Origin: Chara braunii
Lineage: Eukaryota; Streptophyta; Charophyceae; Charales; Characeae
Direction of reading: 5' to 3'
DNA: 23,540 nt
Assembly (NCBI GenBank): GCA_003427395.1
Contig: BFEA01000178.1
Location: 2,512,041-2,535,580 of the forward strand
A model generated the notes under the pieces. That model was given only the letters and a program-made list of their open reading frames with translations, searched no databases and had not been told where the DNA came from. This document shows positions 9,590 through 20,388 of this stretch, piece after piece (position 1 is the first letter of the stretch; every line of letters starts with the position of its first letter). Position numbers and translations under genes: made by a program.

Positions 9590-11169
9590 TTAAGAATCAC
9601 CATCCCTCTGTAAGGTGACCGAGGATCCAGGTGGCGAGGTTTCCTCGATAGAGGCATCATGCAATCCCGTTGGTGAGGCGGACTGGTCCGAAGCAGAACC
9701 AGACATGTAGAACTGAAAGGTAGCCTGCAGTGACGTCCTCACCCTCTTGACCGAGGTAGAAGTCTCCACCATATCCTTCCTCTTTTTTCCATTCGCACGG
9801 ATGTAGCGAGAAGGAAGCATCAATTTGGCCATCGTCTTGGGGAACTTGTGCAGCATGATGGCAGGGTCGCACAGGATATTCTGGGGAGTCCTGTAAGGAT
9901 CAGCGACCACACTATGGGCCATGGAGACCATGATCTCCCTCATGTGAGTGAAAATGATGGGGGCGAGCACAGGTGCCCGCCATGTCGTCTTAGCCAGAAC
10001 CCTGAATGCCCTGGTGCGTGCTCCGAGAGTGAGAGCATTTGGGAAGAGGTAGTGAAGATCCGAGAGGAGGTACCAGAACACATGGTCAAACCATGTTATG
10101 TTCTTCCCACAGTCCCCCAATTTGAGCAAAATGCACTGGCATTTGAGGAACGGGCGACCGACGTTCCAAATGCGCTTAAGCTCCGCAAGCGGTTTCTGGT
10201 CCCTCGGTCCCATGAATCCCCTGATGGCAAGCATGCAGGGGGAGGCAACGCATTTGGAAGGGTCAAACTCACCAACAACGGGCAGCTTCATAGTGTCGGG
10301 TATGAGCGGGTAGTCTTCCCTAATCAGATCAGTGTTCTCCATGAGTGCCTTCTCATGGCACTTCTTCATTTCACCATCTGAGACCGATGCAAGGAATCGG
10401 TAGGAGTCAGCGTGGATGGGGGCCAAGTAGTTAAAGGTAAGCAAATCCCAAAGCTTATCCCTGACCTCCTTCGACTGCACTTCTATCCACCTATTGGGAA
10501 TAATAGGAAGGAACGTGTTGCGAGTGAACTTGTTGACTTGAGCCTTGTGGTTACTAGCTATGACCTTAACCTTCTGCCTCCTATTCTCGACTAAAAGATT
10601 AGCGTGAAACTCCTTTTCTGCCTCATTCAGAGACAAGGGATCAACATCCTCCTCCTGTTCCGACTCAGACACGTCCGCTAAATCGCAGGATCCTTCTGAA
10701 TGAGACCCGTATGGAAATTGGAATCAGCCCCCCAAAGGTCAACAAACATTTTTTCACTCATCGCTAGTTCATCACGAATAGTGAGATCCACCAACTCGTC
10801 ATCGCTACTGATATCCCGGGCCTGAGTTACCAAGCTTCTGGTGAGTACAGGGAATGCAAGTCTGTCATTAGCCGATGTCCAAAGCAAACTGCACCAGTGA
10901 TCGAAGGACAACACAGTGATGAGAGGCGGGCTTGGCAGGGGAAAACCCACCGAATGGAACTTGACAAATTCTAAGATCCTCTCAGACGCCAAGGAAATGA
11001 GGGGCTGGGTTGCACGTGGCGGGGCAGGAAAAGAATCAAGCCACATCAGCTCGTCCGTCAAAAGGTCCATATACCAACCGTTGTCTGAGAACGATGGTAC
11101 CTGCCACATATGAAACAGAGAATTTTCATTAGGAATAGCCAAACTCATCATGTAGGCCAGACCAAGCAT
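9590..11169 (-). pseudogene. Unrecognised element ORF upstream of the Penelope-like RT, broken by one frameshift
   Basis: Two consecutive minus-strand segments appear to be one protein of about 525 residues. The first runs from an ATG at 11169 to a TAG at 10678-10680. The second (10672-9590, 360 codons) opens in the next frame and lacks its own convincing ATG, since its apparent start is a GTG. Around the junction is an acidic Ser/Glu/Asp-rich linker (SESEQEEDVD). The second segment is globular-looking, with many aromatics and Cys in its middle, a KKRK-type basic patch near its end and a Ser/Thr-rich tail. I do not recognise the fold. Same strand, order and register as the downstream RT make it a candidate first ORF of the same retroelement. 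A host gene fragment captured between repeats is the alternative. Confidence 0.5.
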
Positions 11170-11321
11170 GGGCAATCATAGGGACAGGCATGCCAAAGTA
11201 AAATAAAGACAGTCCGCAGAAAAACAGCCAGAGCGATAGCACAGGCATAACGAGGACTGCAACAAGACGACAGGGAGTCAGACCCCATCGACAACAACAA
11301 AGGAGAGAGCGACTCCCCCTC

Positions 11322-11970
11322 TGTGTGTGTTTTATTACGGTACAAAACTGCCGCGACAAAGCATGCAAAAAGGCAACGCTAGGAGGCATTCTCCGGGATT
11401 CGTCTCAGATTTCAGCAAGAAAGTCCGTTCCACATCACAATTCCCTGGAAAAAGTGGTCACCATACAACCCCCGAAACTGGCGCAAAACCAATCAATGTG
11501 TATAGTTGAATCAAGAACGGGACGGGCAGATCACTTCAACTCGAGATGCCATAGGGCAGCTGCTGAACGCTCCGACAATGAGTCAAGAAAAACGGGGGGG
11601 CAACCTAATTTCGCAGAAGAGGTCAGAGAGATCCAAAGAGTGGGTATGAAATCCAAGTAAGAGTCATTCTCCGAAGGAAAAATCCTTGCCATTTGTGGTA
11701 CACAAGCATAAAAAATAGGGCAAGGCACGAATGCCAAAATAAGGCTCAGACAACCCTCAAGGCTCAACCCTAGGGCTCCCCACGTAAGTGGCGAGGAAAG
11801 GCACGACCGGGACAAAGCATCACAGCCATAAAGTCGATTCCTGAGACAAGACATGAATAAGGGGCAACAACACGTATCCGTTAATCACAAACTTCCTAGT
11901 AATATCATCCAGTGATACGTAATCATACAAGATGCATATTGCAGGGAAGGAGGCGACATCCTCCTGCCAG
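11322..11970. repeat. Leader segment of large direct repeat, copy 2
   Basis: Direct copy of 182-852, starting at the same TG run and TTTTATTACGG boundary and lacking the ~22-bp insertion of copy 1. Substitutions are few, for instance only two or three differences over the 70 bases from 11358. The short plus-strand frames here duplicate those of copy 1 and carry no recognised domain. Confidence 0.88.
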
Positions 11971-12978
11971 CACCCATTCACTCGTAAATCCTTCGACTAC
12001 TAATGACACAATGACTTGAGATATTATGAAAATAGAGGCATCTGTATCATCAAAGGAACTGAGCCGCCGCAAGTATGAACCACACAGGGATAAAACAGAT
12101 TGTTGAGATTAGTACTGGTGGATCCGCGCCAACGCCCCAAACTTCGATGTGCCGCAGGTTCATAACAACTTTGTGTGAAAAACATCATCAAGCAATAATC
12201 GATAAAACAGCCAAATAATGGAATCTGCTCGAGTAACCCAGGCGATCAATAAGCGAAAAAAGATCTGTGAGAATAGAGCAAGGGTGCACAACAAACCAAA
12301 AAACAGGTCATGACTCAGAACACATCCCCTTCCCGATGTACCAAAGATAGTCAGGGAGCAGAGCAGCACGACCAACAAGCAGGTCAACATCCATAGTAGG
12401 TTAGCTCCTCAGAAGGACAAACACCATAATCCATGCTACCGCAAAGTCCCAATCACATAAGTGCGAACCAGACACATAGCAAACATGATGCATGACGGAT
12501 GTCCATATGAATAAGGATCCTCTAAATATTAAGGGAACAACTCGAACAGGAGCAAGTGACACCATCAATCATCCACATACGCTCCTAAGCCGCCTACGAG
12601 GGGCGTGGCATCCACATGAAGAGAAAGGGGCTTCATTAGGGCAGAAGACGTCAGATCGTAACTATAATGGCACACCAATATCACCACCGGCGATCGGGGG
12701 ACCATTCCCGAATGGAGGATGCAGTTCCAATACTGAAAACCCAGATGTCAAGGAGCAGCGCAGCTGAACAAGGAGCAAACGTAAGTATTGCGATTGGTAC
12801 CACAACAGAGAAACACTACACCTCATTCCATGGCAGGTTGCCATCACATACATGTGGTCTAATTATGCCTAGTATAACCCCTCAAATGACGGATAAGAAA
12901 TGATGATACCATCTACAGCAAGCGCGAGGTAATACCAAATACCCAGATGTCAAGGGGCAACATTTATTAGCAGGTTAG
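11971..12978. repeat. ~1.0-kb tandem unit, copy A-like
   Basis: Matches unit A (853-1870) closely along its full length, with period 1008 bp here. The CACTCGTAAATCC start is A-type. It follows the leader exactly as in the first locus. Confidence 0.85.
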
Positions 12979-13079
12979 CACCCATTCACCCGTGAATCCT
13001 TCGGCTAGTAATGACACAGTGACTGGAGATATTATGAAAATAGAGGCAGCTGTATCGTCAAAGGAACCGAGTCGCTGCA
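12979..13079. repeat. Truncated ~1.0-kb unit, copy B-like
   Basis: The first ~100 bp of a second unit, with the B-type start (CACCCGTGAATCC). Homology stops abruptly at about 13079 (GAGTCGCTGCAA), where the minisatellite begins. The junction is therefore a deletion or insertion breakpoint inside the array. Confidence 0.8.
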
Positions 13080-14226
13080 ACTTGTGACAGGTGACCATAA
13101 TGTAGGATCATCAATTGAATGATGGAGAAGGGATTGATTTCCCTCTTCCCACAAATGATGGAAAGTTTCCGATAGGTTAGCAACATGTACAATCAGCAAT
13201 CAAATGATGAGGAGAGGATTCATATTCCTCTTCCTACAAATCTCACTTTGAATTACTTCTGTTTTTTTTGACAATATGAAAAATGTTCGGAAGGTCATGA
13301 TAGGTGAGCGCAATGTATAATCAACAATTGAATGATGGGGAAATGACTAATCTCCCGCTTCCCACAAATTCTCACGCCGCTCAATCTTTTTTTTTTTTTT
13401 GACAATGTTAACACTGTAGGAAAGATTATCATCGGTGAGCGCCATGAGGGTCTTCAATCGAACGATGGTGAGGAAATTGATCTCCCTCTTCCCACTAAAT
13501 GTTTGAAAGGTAATGATGGGTGAGCGCCACATAGGAAAATCAATAGAATGACGGAGAGGGGATTGATCTCCCTCTCCCCATAAATTTCCATGTTGATTGA
13601 CTTTTTTCTTTTTTAATATAAAAAACGATGGAAAGTTCATGATGGGTGAGCAGAATGCAGGATCATCAATCGAATGATGGGGAGGGTTGATATCCCTCTG
13701 CCTGCAAATTATCAAGTTGATCAACTTTTGTCGTTGTCGGAAATATCGAAAATGTGGGAAAGTTCATGATGGGTGAGCGTCATGTAGGATCATTTATCGA
13801 ATGATGGGGAAAGGATTGTTCTCCTTCTCCCGATAAAATGTTGCAAAGGACATGATGGGTGAGCGCCATGTAGGATCATCATTACAAGATGATGAGGGGA
13901 TTGATCACCCTTTTCCAACAAAATGTTTGAAAGGTGATGATGGGTGAGCGCCACGTAGGATCATCAATTGAATGATGGTGAGGGGATTGATCTCCCTCTC
14001 CCCACAAATTCCCGCACAGATTGATTTTTTTTTTTGGAAATATCAAAAACGCTGGAAAGGTCATGATGAATAAGCGTCATATAGTATCATCAATTGAATG
14101 ATGGGGAGGGAATTAATCTCCCTTTCCCGACAAACTCCCACGTTGATTATATTTTCTTCTTTTGCCGAAAAATTATTGAAAATGCTGGGACGGTCATGAT
14201 GTTGAGGGGATTGATCTCCCTCTCCC
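13080..14226. repeat. Minisatellite 1: alternating ~85- and ~128-bp units
   Basis: Degenerate tandem array built on TGGGTGAGCGCCATGTAGG, then ATCATCAATTGAATGATGG, then GGGGATTGATCTCCCTCTCCC. Anchors near 13101, 13184, 13314, 13445, 13530, 13656, 13783, 13870, 13954 and 14081 give two spacing classes, about 85 and about 128 bp. Long units carry an extra ~43-bp segment with a run of T and AAATATCAAAAACGCTGGA. The GGGAG...CTCCC core is an imperfect palindrome, so each unit can fold. Open frames here are artefacts. Confidence 0.9.
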
Positions 14227-14289
14227 TCTCCCCGTGGAGAGTGTGTGCTAAGTGTCTTGACAATATCCGGCCCTGAGACTAGAAAGGGT

Positions 14290-15345
14290 CGAGTGTTCAA
14301 GAGTCGCCCAACTTACACAAAAGATGGAGAAATTGGTGGTGGCCCAATGTTCAATAACTGTTGTTCCCTCTACGGTTGGAATGGCGAAGAGGGTCCATCG
14401 TTTCACGAAGGCTTGACCCCGTGAGGGTATATCGTTTGTGAAACGCTGGACCATCTTCAATTCAACTATCGATGAGGGTTCAACGTTTTGCGAATGTCGC
14501 CCACCCCAATGGGGTCCAACAATCGGGAAATGTTGGACCCTCTTCGGTTGGAACGTCCACGGGGGTCCAGCGTTTTAGGAACGCCGAACCTGCGCCCAAC
14601 TGTTCACCCCCATGGGGTCCGACGTTCATGAAACGCAAGACTCTTTTTGGTTGGAATGTCCACGGGGGTCCAACATTTACGAACGCCATACCCAAGCCCA
14701 AGTATTCACCCTTATGGGGTCCGACATTTGTAAAAAACTGGACCATCTTTGGTTGGAATGTCTGTGGGGTTCCAGTTCATCACAAACGTCACACCCCCGC
14801 CCAACTATTTACCCCCACAGGGTCCCGCGTTTGTGAAACGTTGGACCCTCTTCGATACTTGTGTGGACGAGGGTCAAACGTTTCATAAACCTTGGAACCC
14901 CGCCTAACTTCCCAACCGCATGAGGGACTTGGGCTTCGGCGTTCGTGAATTGTTGGACCCCCGCCCAACTGTCCACCTGCATGGGGGACGTTGGCTTCAA
15001 CATTCGTGAATTGTTGGACCATCTTCAATTGGAATATGCACAGGGGTCCAATGTTTTACGAACGTCGAACCCTCGTCCAACTGTCCACCCCTATGGGATT
15101 CGACATTCGTGAAACGGTGAACCCTCGTTTCTTGGAATGTCCATAGAGGTTTAGCATTTAATGACCGTCGTACCCCAATCCACTATCCACCCCCATGCGG
15201 GACCAGGCGTCGGGCATTCGTGAAACGCTACACCGCTCTTCGATTGAAATGTCCACAGGGATCCATCGTTTAACGAACATCGAACCCCCACCAAACTGTC
15301 CACCCCCATGCGAGACATAGGGTCCGGCGTTCGTGAAACGCTGTC
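14290..15345. repeat. Minisatellite 2: ~100-bp units, each a hairpin
   Basis: About nine degenerate units share TTGGAATGTCCACGGGGGTC, CGAACCCCCGCCCAACTGTC and TTCGTGAAACGCTGGACC. The block GTGAAACGCTGGACCCTC is the reverse complement of the block GGGTCCAACGTTTCAC that follows about 20 nt later, so each unit contains an inverted repeat. The clearest is 14829-14850 with 14869-14890 (20 of 22 paired, 18-nt loop). A second small palindrome (CCCCCATGGGG type) recurs between units. Spacing is about 85-112 bp, with one irregular interval near 14900-15010. Open frames on both strands are repeat translations. Confidence 0.9.
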
Positions 15346-15746
15346 CTTTGAGGGCATGTTATTCGTTAAAATAAGACATTATATTTTAAATCGGTACTCG
15401 CTATTAATTTCAGGTTGAAATCACTATATTTTAGACTTGAATGAATCTTAGGATACGAGTAGTGAACCCGAAGAACGCGATTGACAGGTCCTAAATCGAA
15501 ACTGAAGTGAAGATTCAAGGCAATCACACATTGAACAAAAAGGTTGAACTTCAGATTCAAGGTACTTGAGCTCGGATTAATGACGGATAAGCATCCACCT
15601 TCAAGCACTTGCCTAATGGCGCGCTTACGCAGCGCCCCAATCCAGGGTGACGTGGCAAGCAAATGACTCAACAAGGGTAACGGACGAAGGTATGAGCGAA
15701 GGGAGCAATTGAGCTTTGGAATTTCTTAACATGTTCTTAACTATTC
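15346..15746. other. No gene recognised; left flank of the LTR retrotransposon
   Basis: AT-rich to mixed sequence without recognisable coding content. The bases just left of 15747 (…AACTATTC) should hold the target-site duplication, but the right end of the element is outside the window, so it cannot be checked. Confidence 0.6.
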
Positions 15747-16761
15747 TGCAATGAACCCAAGTCGTGATGATACTTGTTGATAATGCAAGTCCACAAATCG
15801 TCAACCAACTGATGAGATATCCATAGTGAAATCATTCCAGATACAAAGAGAGATGGATAATCATACACAGACGAATAAGCAAGAGGTTGGGAAGATAGAC
15901 TTAGAGGGTGGAGAAGAATACTGCGCCCACTTCGTCTTCGGGCTTCCCTCACAATGTCGCCACCTCAGTAACAATGATTGGAACGATATCTGAAGTTTTC
16001 CTCAAAGTGCCACGTGGCACATCAATAGTCCATCATCAGGCTGGAGCATCATCAACATCTAAACAGGTACGTATATCTGATCCTTCCACAGTTGTGATCA
16101 CCTCCTGAGTACGATGAATCAGAACAATTGTATCTCTCCAACGTAGCCGCCACATCAGCATAAACACACGTGGCAGCGGCCACGTTAGCAGCAACGTGTG
16201 GCAGCTGCCACGTCAGCATACCAAGTAGACAAGAGCAAGCCAGCTAGCATGTCTCGCAAGCAGCGCGTCGCCGTATCTCACAAGTGCCAGCCAGAAACCA
16301 GTGTCCAGCCAGCGTCTCAGCATAGAGCCAACGTCGTCGTCAAAGTAGAAAGTCAGCATTGACGCGACTGAATGAATGTCAAATGCTGGGAAGTCAATCC
16401 TTATGTATTGTTGACTCGGGGGCTGAGCCCCGGATGCTGCCTCCCTCGATTGTCTAGATCTCAATACAGACGAGGGCTCGGATCATACTGAAACCAAATC
16501 TTCTTTGGCCTTAGTGTTGTCTGGGTACCTGCACATCACAAGTGAGTGTATCTGGTGCAAGGGCCTGTGCTTGGTACCTTTGACTCTACAGTGGACTTTG
16601 ACCTTTGAATTTCCATCTGCAGCGTTCGGTCTCACAGCCGGACGCAACAGTCTGGGTCGGGGCAGTGTCTGGTCACACATCCCAGCGCAGAACCGTAATA
16701 TCTTCGTGGCCGGGGGCGGGTCTCGGCCCCGTACAGACTTTCATGCACACGAATTACTGCA
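15747..16761 (-). repeat. 3' LTR (left), inner boundary inferred
   Basis: The outer end at 15747 (TG) and identity to the right LTR through 15930 are directly visible. The inner end cannot be aligned because the right copy leaves the window. I propose 16761 because the plus strand reads ...TACTGCA there, giving LTR ends that mirror each other (TGCA...TGCA). In addition, the element strand just upstream is purine-rich (GGGTCGGCAGGAA), and this lies about 40 bp after the pol stop. The resulting length, about 1.0 kb, is normal for the superfamily. A shorter LTR remains possible. Confidence 0.6.
16008..16218. promoter_or_regulatory. Cluster of ACGT-core (G-box / C-box) motifs in the 3' LTR
   Basis: TGCCACGTGGCA at 16008-16019 is a perfect G-box palindrome. 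Further ACGT-core copies occur near 16149-16160 (CACATCAGCA variant), 16166-16174, 16179-16190 and 16206-16218 (TGCCACGTCAGCA). In plants these cores bind bZIP factors, and LTR U3 regions commonly carry such enhancers. The promoter role is inferred from position and motif only. Confidence 0.5.
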
Positions 16762-16799
16762 TTCCTGCCGACCCAATTTCGAGTTCCATCGCAGAAATG

Positions 16800-18506
16800 T
16801 TAAGACCTCAATCCTCTTTCGTATGCAGAGAATATGTCAGGAGGAGATTCAAGTAATTTTCTTTTTGTAAACCATCTATCCTCAGACGGTGCTTGAGATT
16901 TAAATCTTACCTTGAATTGCTTCTGCAGACGTCCACGTCCTCCGGTGGAGAAATACCCATGCTCAATAATTTTTTCTACCTCGTATTCTCCATCCATGGA
17001 AGGGGGTATCATCGATGGTCTGTTTGGAAATTAATTTCCTTCCACATAAGGTAACAGTTTGGAGGCACGGAAGACGGAATAGGTTCTAAGGTGAGGAGGG
17101 ATATCTATTCTGTATGACGGTCCCTCGTCATCTCCTATAACTTTGAGAACCTCTCAGGGTCCAAAATAGACAGGCAGCAGTTTCTGCGATATGTCTTCTT
17201 CTAATGAGAACTCTTTAGACCTGACCCAGACTAGATCACCTACCTTAAATGATGAAGGTCGACGATGTTTATTAGCTTGGGTTATCATTTCATCTTGAAC
17301 TTTCTTCAAGTTCTCTTTCACCTTTTGTATCTCTTGCTGAAACATTACTGCATACTCACGAGTCTCTGGTGATAATCTAAGAAACTGGTCCCGAGTTAGA
17401 ACATCAATGGGACGTCGGGGTTTCCATCCTTTGTGCAGTGCGTTAGGAGAACGACCAGTTGCAGTGTGAACACTACTTTTATACGCACTGGCTATCTTCG
17501 GCAGGTTCTCATCCCAATCAATTTGATCAGGCCTCACATACATGCGCAACAATTGTTGGCACAGACGGTCCATCTACTCACTTTGGCCATTCGTCTCAGG
17601 ATGTCGTCCTGACAACATAGTCAAGCGAGTACCGTATGTCTCCATCAACTTTTGCCATGACATACTTGTGAATCTTGTATCTCTCTCAGACACAATAGAT
17701 AGGGGAAACCCATACTCAGTTACCCATTGCATCTGAAACCTTTGAATCACAAGTTCAGTTTTCGCTTCAGCGGGTAAGGGAATGAACATTGCGTATTTAG
17801 AGAAACGATCTACAATCACCATCACCTGGCTATTGCCATTGCGACTCTTTATGAGGCTCATAAAATCCATAGAGATGGACTCACCTGGTTTGCTAGAAAT
17901 TGGCAATGGTCTCAAGAGTCCGAGTGGGTTCTCGTGTGACGGTTTGTTCCTCTGACACACCAGACAGGTACGCACATAGGTTGGTGCATCTTCCTTCATA
18001 CCCTTCCATTCAAAGCGTTCGCTCACTTCGGCATACGTTTTATTGAATCCAAAGTGCCCTTCAAAATCATGACATTCCCCAATCAACAAGCTGTTAATCT
18101 CTTCTTTATGAGGAATGCACAATCTTTGTTCGATTTGGTCTGTTAAGAAAAATAAACTATCTGTGATCTTATAATTAGGAAGTAGAGATGAATTTTTCAG
18201 TACAGTACCAATGATAGGCTTCCATATAGGATCTGATGCATACCCTTGACGAATCTTTTCTTTTACTTTCAGCCCTACATCCAAATAAGAGACGATTGCT
18301 CCAAAGAAGTCACTTCTCCTAGACAATGCATCTGCCACCACATTCGACTTTCCTTTGATCGTTTTCAACTCAAAGTCAAAGGTATCAATAAAGGCAAACC
18401 ATCGTACTAGTTTGTGAGAGAGTCTGGGTTGTGTCTTGATCCACTTCAGGGTCGAGTGGTCAGAATATATCGTGAAGTGTCTCTCCCTAACAAATAGTGC
18501 TTCCAA
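16800..18506 (-). pseudogene. Ty3/gypsy integrase with C-terminal chromodomain, broken
   Basis: Integrase would insert the cDNA; the chromodomain would guide it to marked chromatin. The first segment (17574-18506, 310 codons) starts inside RNase H (YSDHSTLKW), then has the HHCC zinc motif (His146, His151, Cys181, Cys184) and the catalytic core with Asp214 and Glu310. The middle catalytic position is Glu274 in IVSERDTRF, where Asp is expected; spacing to Glu310 is exactly 35 residues. TAG follows at 17574-17576, TGA at 17154-17156 (after YFGP, where Trp is usual) and TAA at 17031-17033, all in one frame. The chromodomain (EYEVEKIIEHG...DRWFTKRKLL) lies at about 16830-16990. The frame ends with TAA at 16800-16802. 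Confidence 0.9.
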
Positions 18507-19628
18507 GCTTGCAATGCACAGACTAAGGCATACAGTTCCCTCTCATAGGTAGAATTGTCAACTTTTTCAGTAGGTAGGCATGCAGACATAAACTCAACTG
18601 GTCTGTAGCCTTTTCCATCATGCTGTTGAAGGACAGCGCCAATACCATACTGACTTGCGTCAGTTGTGGCAATGAAGGGAAGAGATACGTCAGCGATTTT
18701 CAACACAGGGTAGTGAGTCAAGACATGTTTTAGTTTCCTAAAGGAAGACTCACAATCCTTATCCCAAAACCACATAGTTTCTTTCTTCAAAAGTTTTCTC
18801 ATTGGTGCAGCAATCAGTGAGAAGTTTCTTACAAACTTCCTATAGTAGCTTGCTAAACCAAGGAAGGAGCGAAGATCAGTAAGGGACTTAGGTTACGGCC
18901 AACCTCTAATCGCTGCAATCTTCTTTGCTTCTGGCCTCCGCCCATCTTCATTTACTATGTGTCCTGAGTACAAAACTTCTGACTTAGCAAATTCAGATTT
19001 CTTGGGATTTAACTTAAAATTGCCCTCGTGTAATTTCCCAAGTACTAGACGTAAGTGTTTTTCATGATCTTCTAGTGTTTTGCTATACACTAGAATATCA
19101 TCAAGGTATACAATGACGAACTGGTCCAACCACTATCGAAACAACGCATTCATAGCTCTTTGGAAGGTTGCTGGGGCATTCGTCAGTCCGAAGGGCATAA
19201 CCACAAATTCATAGTGACCATACCTGGTTCGGAAGGTAGCCTTATGTTGATCCGCAGGTTTCACCTCGATTTTGTGATACCCAGGCTTCAGATCAATCTT
19301 ACTGAAGTATTTACATCCCTGCAACTGATCCAACAAATCATCAATACGCGGTAGGGGTTCGACATTTTTAACAGTGACAGAGTTCAGCCCTCTATAGTCG
19401 ATACACAAACGTAACTCAACTTTCTTTTTAGGCACAAACAGAACAGGAGCGCCGTAAGGAGAGGAGCTAGGGCGAATCCATTCTTTTTCAGTCAAATCCT
19501 GGAGTTGTCTTCTCAGTTCCTCAAGTTCCCTAGGAGACATTCGATAGATAGGGCCCTTGGAAGTCTTACTACCAGAAATGATTTCAATAGTGTGTTTAAT
19601 AGCACGCTCAGTTATGCCTGTGGGTATA
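18446..19628 (-). pseudogene. Ty3/gypsy reverse transcriptase and RNase H, broken
   Basis: RT copies the element RNA and RNase H degrades the RNA strand. In 19133-19540 (135 codons): [24 protein letters not shown] and motif [12 protein letters not shown] (Asp83), then [14 protein letters not shown] at 19133-19135 interrupts just before the catalytic YLDD (residues 8-11 of 18893-19129). TAA at 18893-18895 follows GWP, just before the connection (RSFLGLASYYRKFV). These three segments are in one frame. RNase H (TTDASQYGIGAVL, YERELYAL) is in 18446-18802. It shifts frame near 18480-18500, at a GAGAGA tract, into the segment that continues YSDHSTLKW. Catalytic carboxylates are retained, so the damage is to the frame rather than the active site. 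Confidence 0.93.
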
Positions 19629-19698
19629 AGGATAAGTCTTTATACTCATCGAGCAGTTTCTGAATCGAGGGGGGATAGGAAGTAGAGGACTCACCAAC

Positions 19699-20264
19699 CT
19701 ATTTCACGAGTACCATCATAACTTCTTGTTCCAACTTTTTCTTTGCCACCATCGATCGAAAAGTCGGATAACTCATACAACAAAAAGACAGGTTAGAGTC
19801 AGAGCCAGACTTGTGAAACAACTCGATGGCCTTTAGTTCAGATTGTGCGTCTCGCAGTTGCACAAACTTTTCTCTGAACTTAATGTCCGAGTTGGCTTCC
19901 TCGTGCCAATCCATACCAGAATCAAGTCAAAGGGAAGGTTTTTCTCAACAAGAAAAAATACCTCGTGGAGTATTTTCTTACCTTCCCGTGTGCGAAACCA
20001 ACATTTGACATGATCAACGTATTGCGAGACAGTAATCGTGCTCTTATCCGTTAAAATAGACGTGATAGGTTGAGACAGTGTTTTCACTTTCATTCCGAGA
20101 TGTAGTTTACGAATCGCCTTCTCGGAAATGTAGGATCGCGTAGATCCTGAGTCTAGTAGTGCACCTACACGTGTGTGTGCAATCTCTACGTCCGCGAGTA
20201 GTAGGTCACCCTTAGACTTCGCTTTCTTAGCCCATGAGCTTCGTAATGCTAGCAACTCTGCCAT
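19699..20264 (-). pseudogene. Ty3/gypsy aspartic protease region, broken
   Basis: Retropepsin-type protease that would mature Gag-Pol. The ATG-initiated frame 19833-20264 (143 codons) contains LLDSGSTRSYIS with the catalytic Asp38-Ser39-Gly40. A one-base loss near 19910-19920 (a run of two G in CTGGTATGG where three would keep frame) moves the reading into 19699-19914 (MDWHEEANSDIKF...), which ends at TAG 19699-19701. A further shift near 19620-19650 leads into the RT frame. The N-terminal boundary is disturbed by an 18-bp direct repeat (see separate entry). Confidence 0.85.
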
Positions 20265-20311
20265 ATGAGTCGATGGGCCGAAGAAGAATCATCCTCTGCC
20301 ATATGAGTCGA
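20256..20311. repeat. 18-bp direct repeat at the gag-protease frameshift
   Basis: CTCTGCCATATGAGTCGA occurs at 20256-20273 and again at 20294-20311, offset 38 bp. The offset leaves a remainder of 2 after division by 3, matching the frame change between the gag tail and the protease. It may be a slippage or microhomology-mediated insertion. Confidence 0.9.
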
Positions 20312-20388
20312 AGGGTTGGAAGGGTTAGTCGGCGCCTTACCTTCAATCTGGTCCAAACCCTTAGATTCAGTAGGAGCAGATGTTACTC

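Noticed and set aside
14472-14888. 138-codon plus-strand frame in minisatellite 2
   Set aside because: It is a translation of the hairpin repeat. The opposite strand also stays open for the same reason.
13080-15345. CRISPR-like regular repeats
   Set aside because: Units are 85-128 bp, degenerate throughout, with no unique spacers and no cas genes. The context is eukaryotic, so these are minisatellites.
18446-19135. Programmed readthrough or frameshifting in pol
   Set aside because: Stops and shifts lie inside conserved domains (RT palm, RNase H, integrase core), not at gag-pol borders. Decay or sequence error is simpler.
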